DNA from: JAEUJT01 sp044225205
GTDB taxonomy: Bacteria > Myxococcota > Myxococcia > Myxococcales > Myxococcaceae
NCBI GenBank assembly: GCA_044225205.1
Contig: JBGAIY010000421.1
Span: 1 to 6,652, forward strand
Direction: 5' to 3'
Length of the DNA: 6,652 nt
Each line of letters opens with the position of its first letter. The stretch's first letter is position 1. This document shows, piece by piece, positions 6,504-6,652 of the stretch. The notes below the pieces were generated by a model, which was not told the origin of the DNA, searched no databases, and worked only from the letters and a program-made list of their open reading frames with translations. A program made the position numbers and the translations under genes.

Positions 6504-6511
6504 CTCTCCCC
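6504..6511 (-). promoter_or_regulatory. rpsF: Shine-Dalgarno of rpsF
   Basis: GGGGAGAG on the minus strand, with GGAG seven nucleotides from the ATG at 6498. It fixes the start at MAEAAK rather than at the internal Met10. It lies 12 nt downstream of the perfect hairpin at 6524-6539, so folding or protein binding there could affect access. Confidence 0.7.
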
Positions 6512-6523
6512 ACGGGTTCTGCC

Positions 6524-6539
6524 CACTGGCTCGCCAGTG
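6524..6539 (-). promoter_or_regulatory. Perfect leader hairpin just upstream of the rpsF ribosome-binding site
   Basis: CACTGGC-GA-GCCAGTG on the minus strand is a perfect 7-nt inverted repeat, giving in RNA a 6-bp stem with a CGAG-type tetraloop. Two further G-C pairs (6521-6522 with 6541-6542) can form beyond a single mismatch. It is 25 nt upstream of the rpsF ATG. Many bacteria carry an rpsF leader structure bound by the S6:S18 complex for autoregulation. This element lies in the right place, but I could not match its known consensus. Confidence 0.45.
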
Positions 6540-6588
6540 AGCGGGGAAACGGTCGTCTTTTCGGTTGACCGGGAGTGGGAAACGGCGC

Positions 6589-6639
6589 GCCCACCGCCCT
6601 CGCGCTTGAAGCAAGACGGCGGGCACCACGCCCACCGCC
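6589..6639 (-). promoter_or_regulatory. Leader with two mutually exclusive hairpins upstream of rpsF
   Basis: In minus-strand RNA, GGCGGUGGGC occurs at 6639-6630 and again at 6598-6589. Between them GCCCGCCGUC (6624-6615) can pair over all ten positions, with two G-U wobbles, with either copy. The first gives a loop of GUGGU, the second a 16-nt loop. Copy 2 can also pair with UCCCAC (5 bp) at about 6573-6578. Such competing stems are typical of attenuators and ribosomal-protein autoregulatory leaders. The start of transcription is not visible; no convincing promoter was found, so it may lie beyond 6652. Confidence 0.45.
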
Positions 6640-6644
6640 TTTTT
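6618..6644 (+). terminator. Possible plus-strand intrinsic terminator at the window edge
   Basis: On the plus strand GGCGGG (6618-6623) can pair with C-A-CCGCC (6633-6639, one bulged A), and TTTTT follows at 6640-6644. This is the layout of a rho-independent terminator, yet no plus-strand gene precedes it. It may instead be a by-product of the minus-strand leader hairpin. It could also end antisense transcription, or a gene whose relation to this window is unknown. Confidence 0.3.
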
Positions 6645-6652
6645 GAAAAAAG

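Noticed and set aside
6499..6594. Upstream in-frame extension of rpsF starting at 6594
   Set aside because: The added 32 residues do not belong to S6, and the strong GGGGAGAG fits the ATG at 6498.

Overview
The window is a high-GC bacterial chromosome segment in which every supported gene lies on the minus strand, so it reads from right to left. It most likely comes from a myxobacterium or related Myxococcota. This is inferred from the high GC content, a lipoprotein whose N-terminal region resembles myxobacterial AgmC-like surface proteins, a leucine-rich-repeat protein with a typical C-terminal cap, and an adenosine-kinase-like PfkB enzyme. No 16S rRNA gene or other taxonomic marker is present to confirm it.

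Layout in the direction of transcription: 6652-6499 is a structured leader. It is followed by the ribosomal protein genes rpsF (S6, 6498-6040), rpsR (S18, 6019-5729) and rplI (L9, 5723-5271), tightly spaced. A 91-bp gap with a strong RNA hairpin separates rplI from dnaB, the replicative helicase (5179-3821). After 44 bp comes a response regulator with a degenerate GGDEF domain (3776-2835). Its stop overlaps the TTG start of a leucine-rich-repeat protein (2838-1582). A 147-bp gap leads to a PfkB-family, probably adenosine, kinase (1434-469). A 112-bp gap then leads to the start of a lipoprotein gene (356-1) that runs off the left edge.

The ribosomal genes and dnaB form the widespread rpsF-rpsR-rplI-dnaB cluster, here without ssb or priB between rpsF and rpsR. 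The regulator and LRR genes look like a lineage-specific extension of this cluster. The regulator has an intact phosphoacceptor site and an intact RxxD c-di-GMP inhibitory site, but its catalytic GGDEF motif reads DSDEF and other active-site positions are lost. It therefore looks like a c-di-GMP-binding effector, not a cyclase, encoded next to the replicative helicase.

The most notable non-coding signal is the leader before rpsF. A 10-nt segment there is flanked by two identical copies of its partner, so it can form either of two mutually exclusive hairpins. No tRNA, rRNA, CRISPR, insertion sequence or phage gene was seen. No gene-free stretch exceeds 300 bases.
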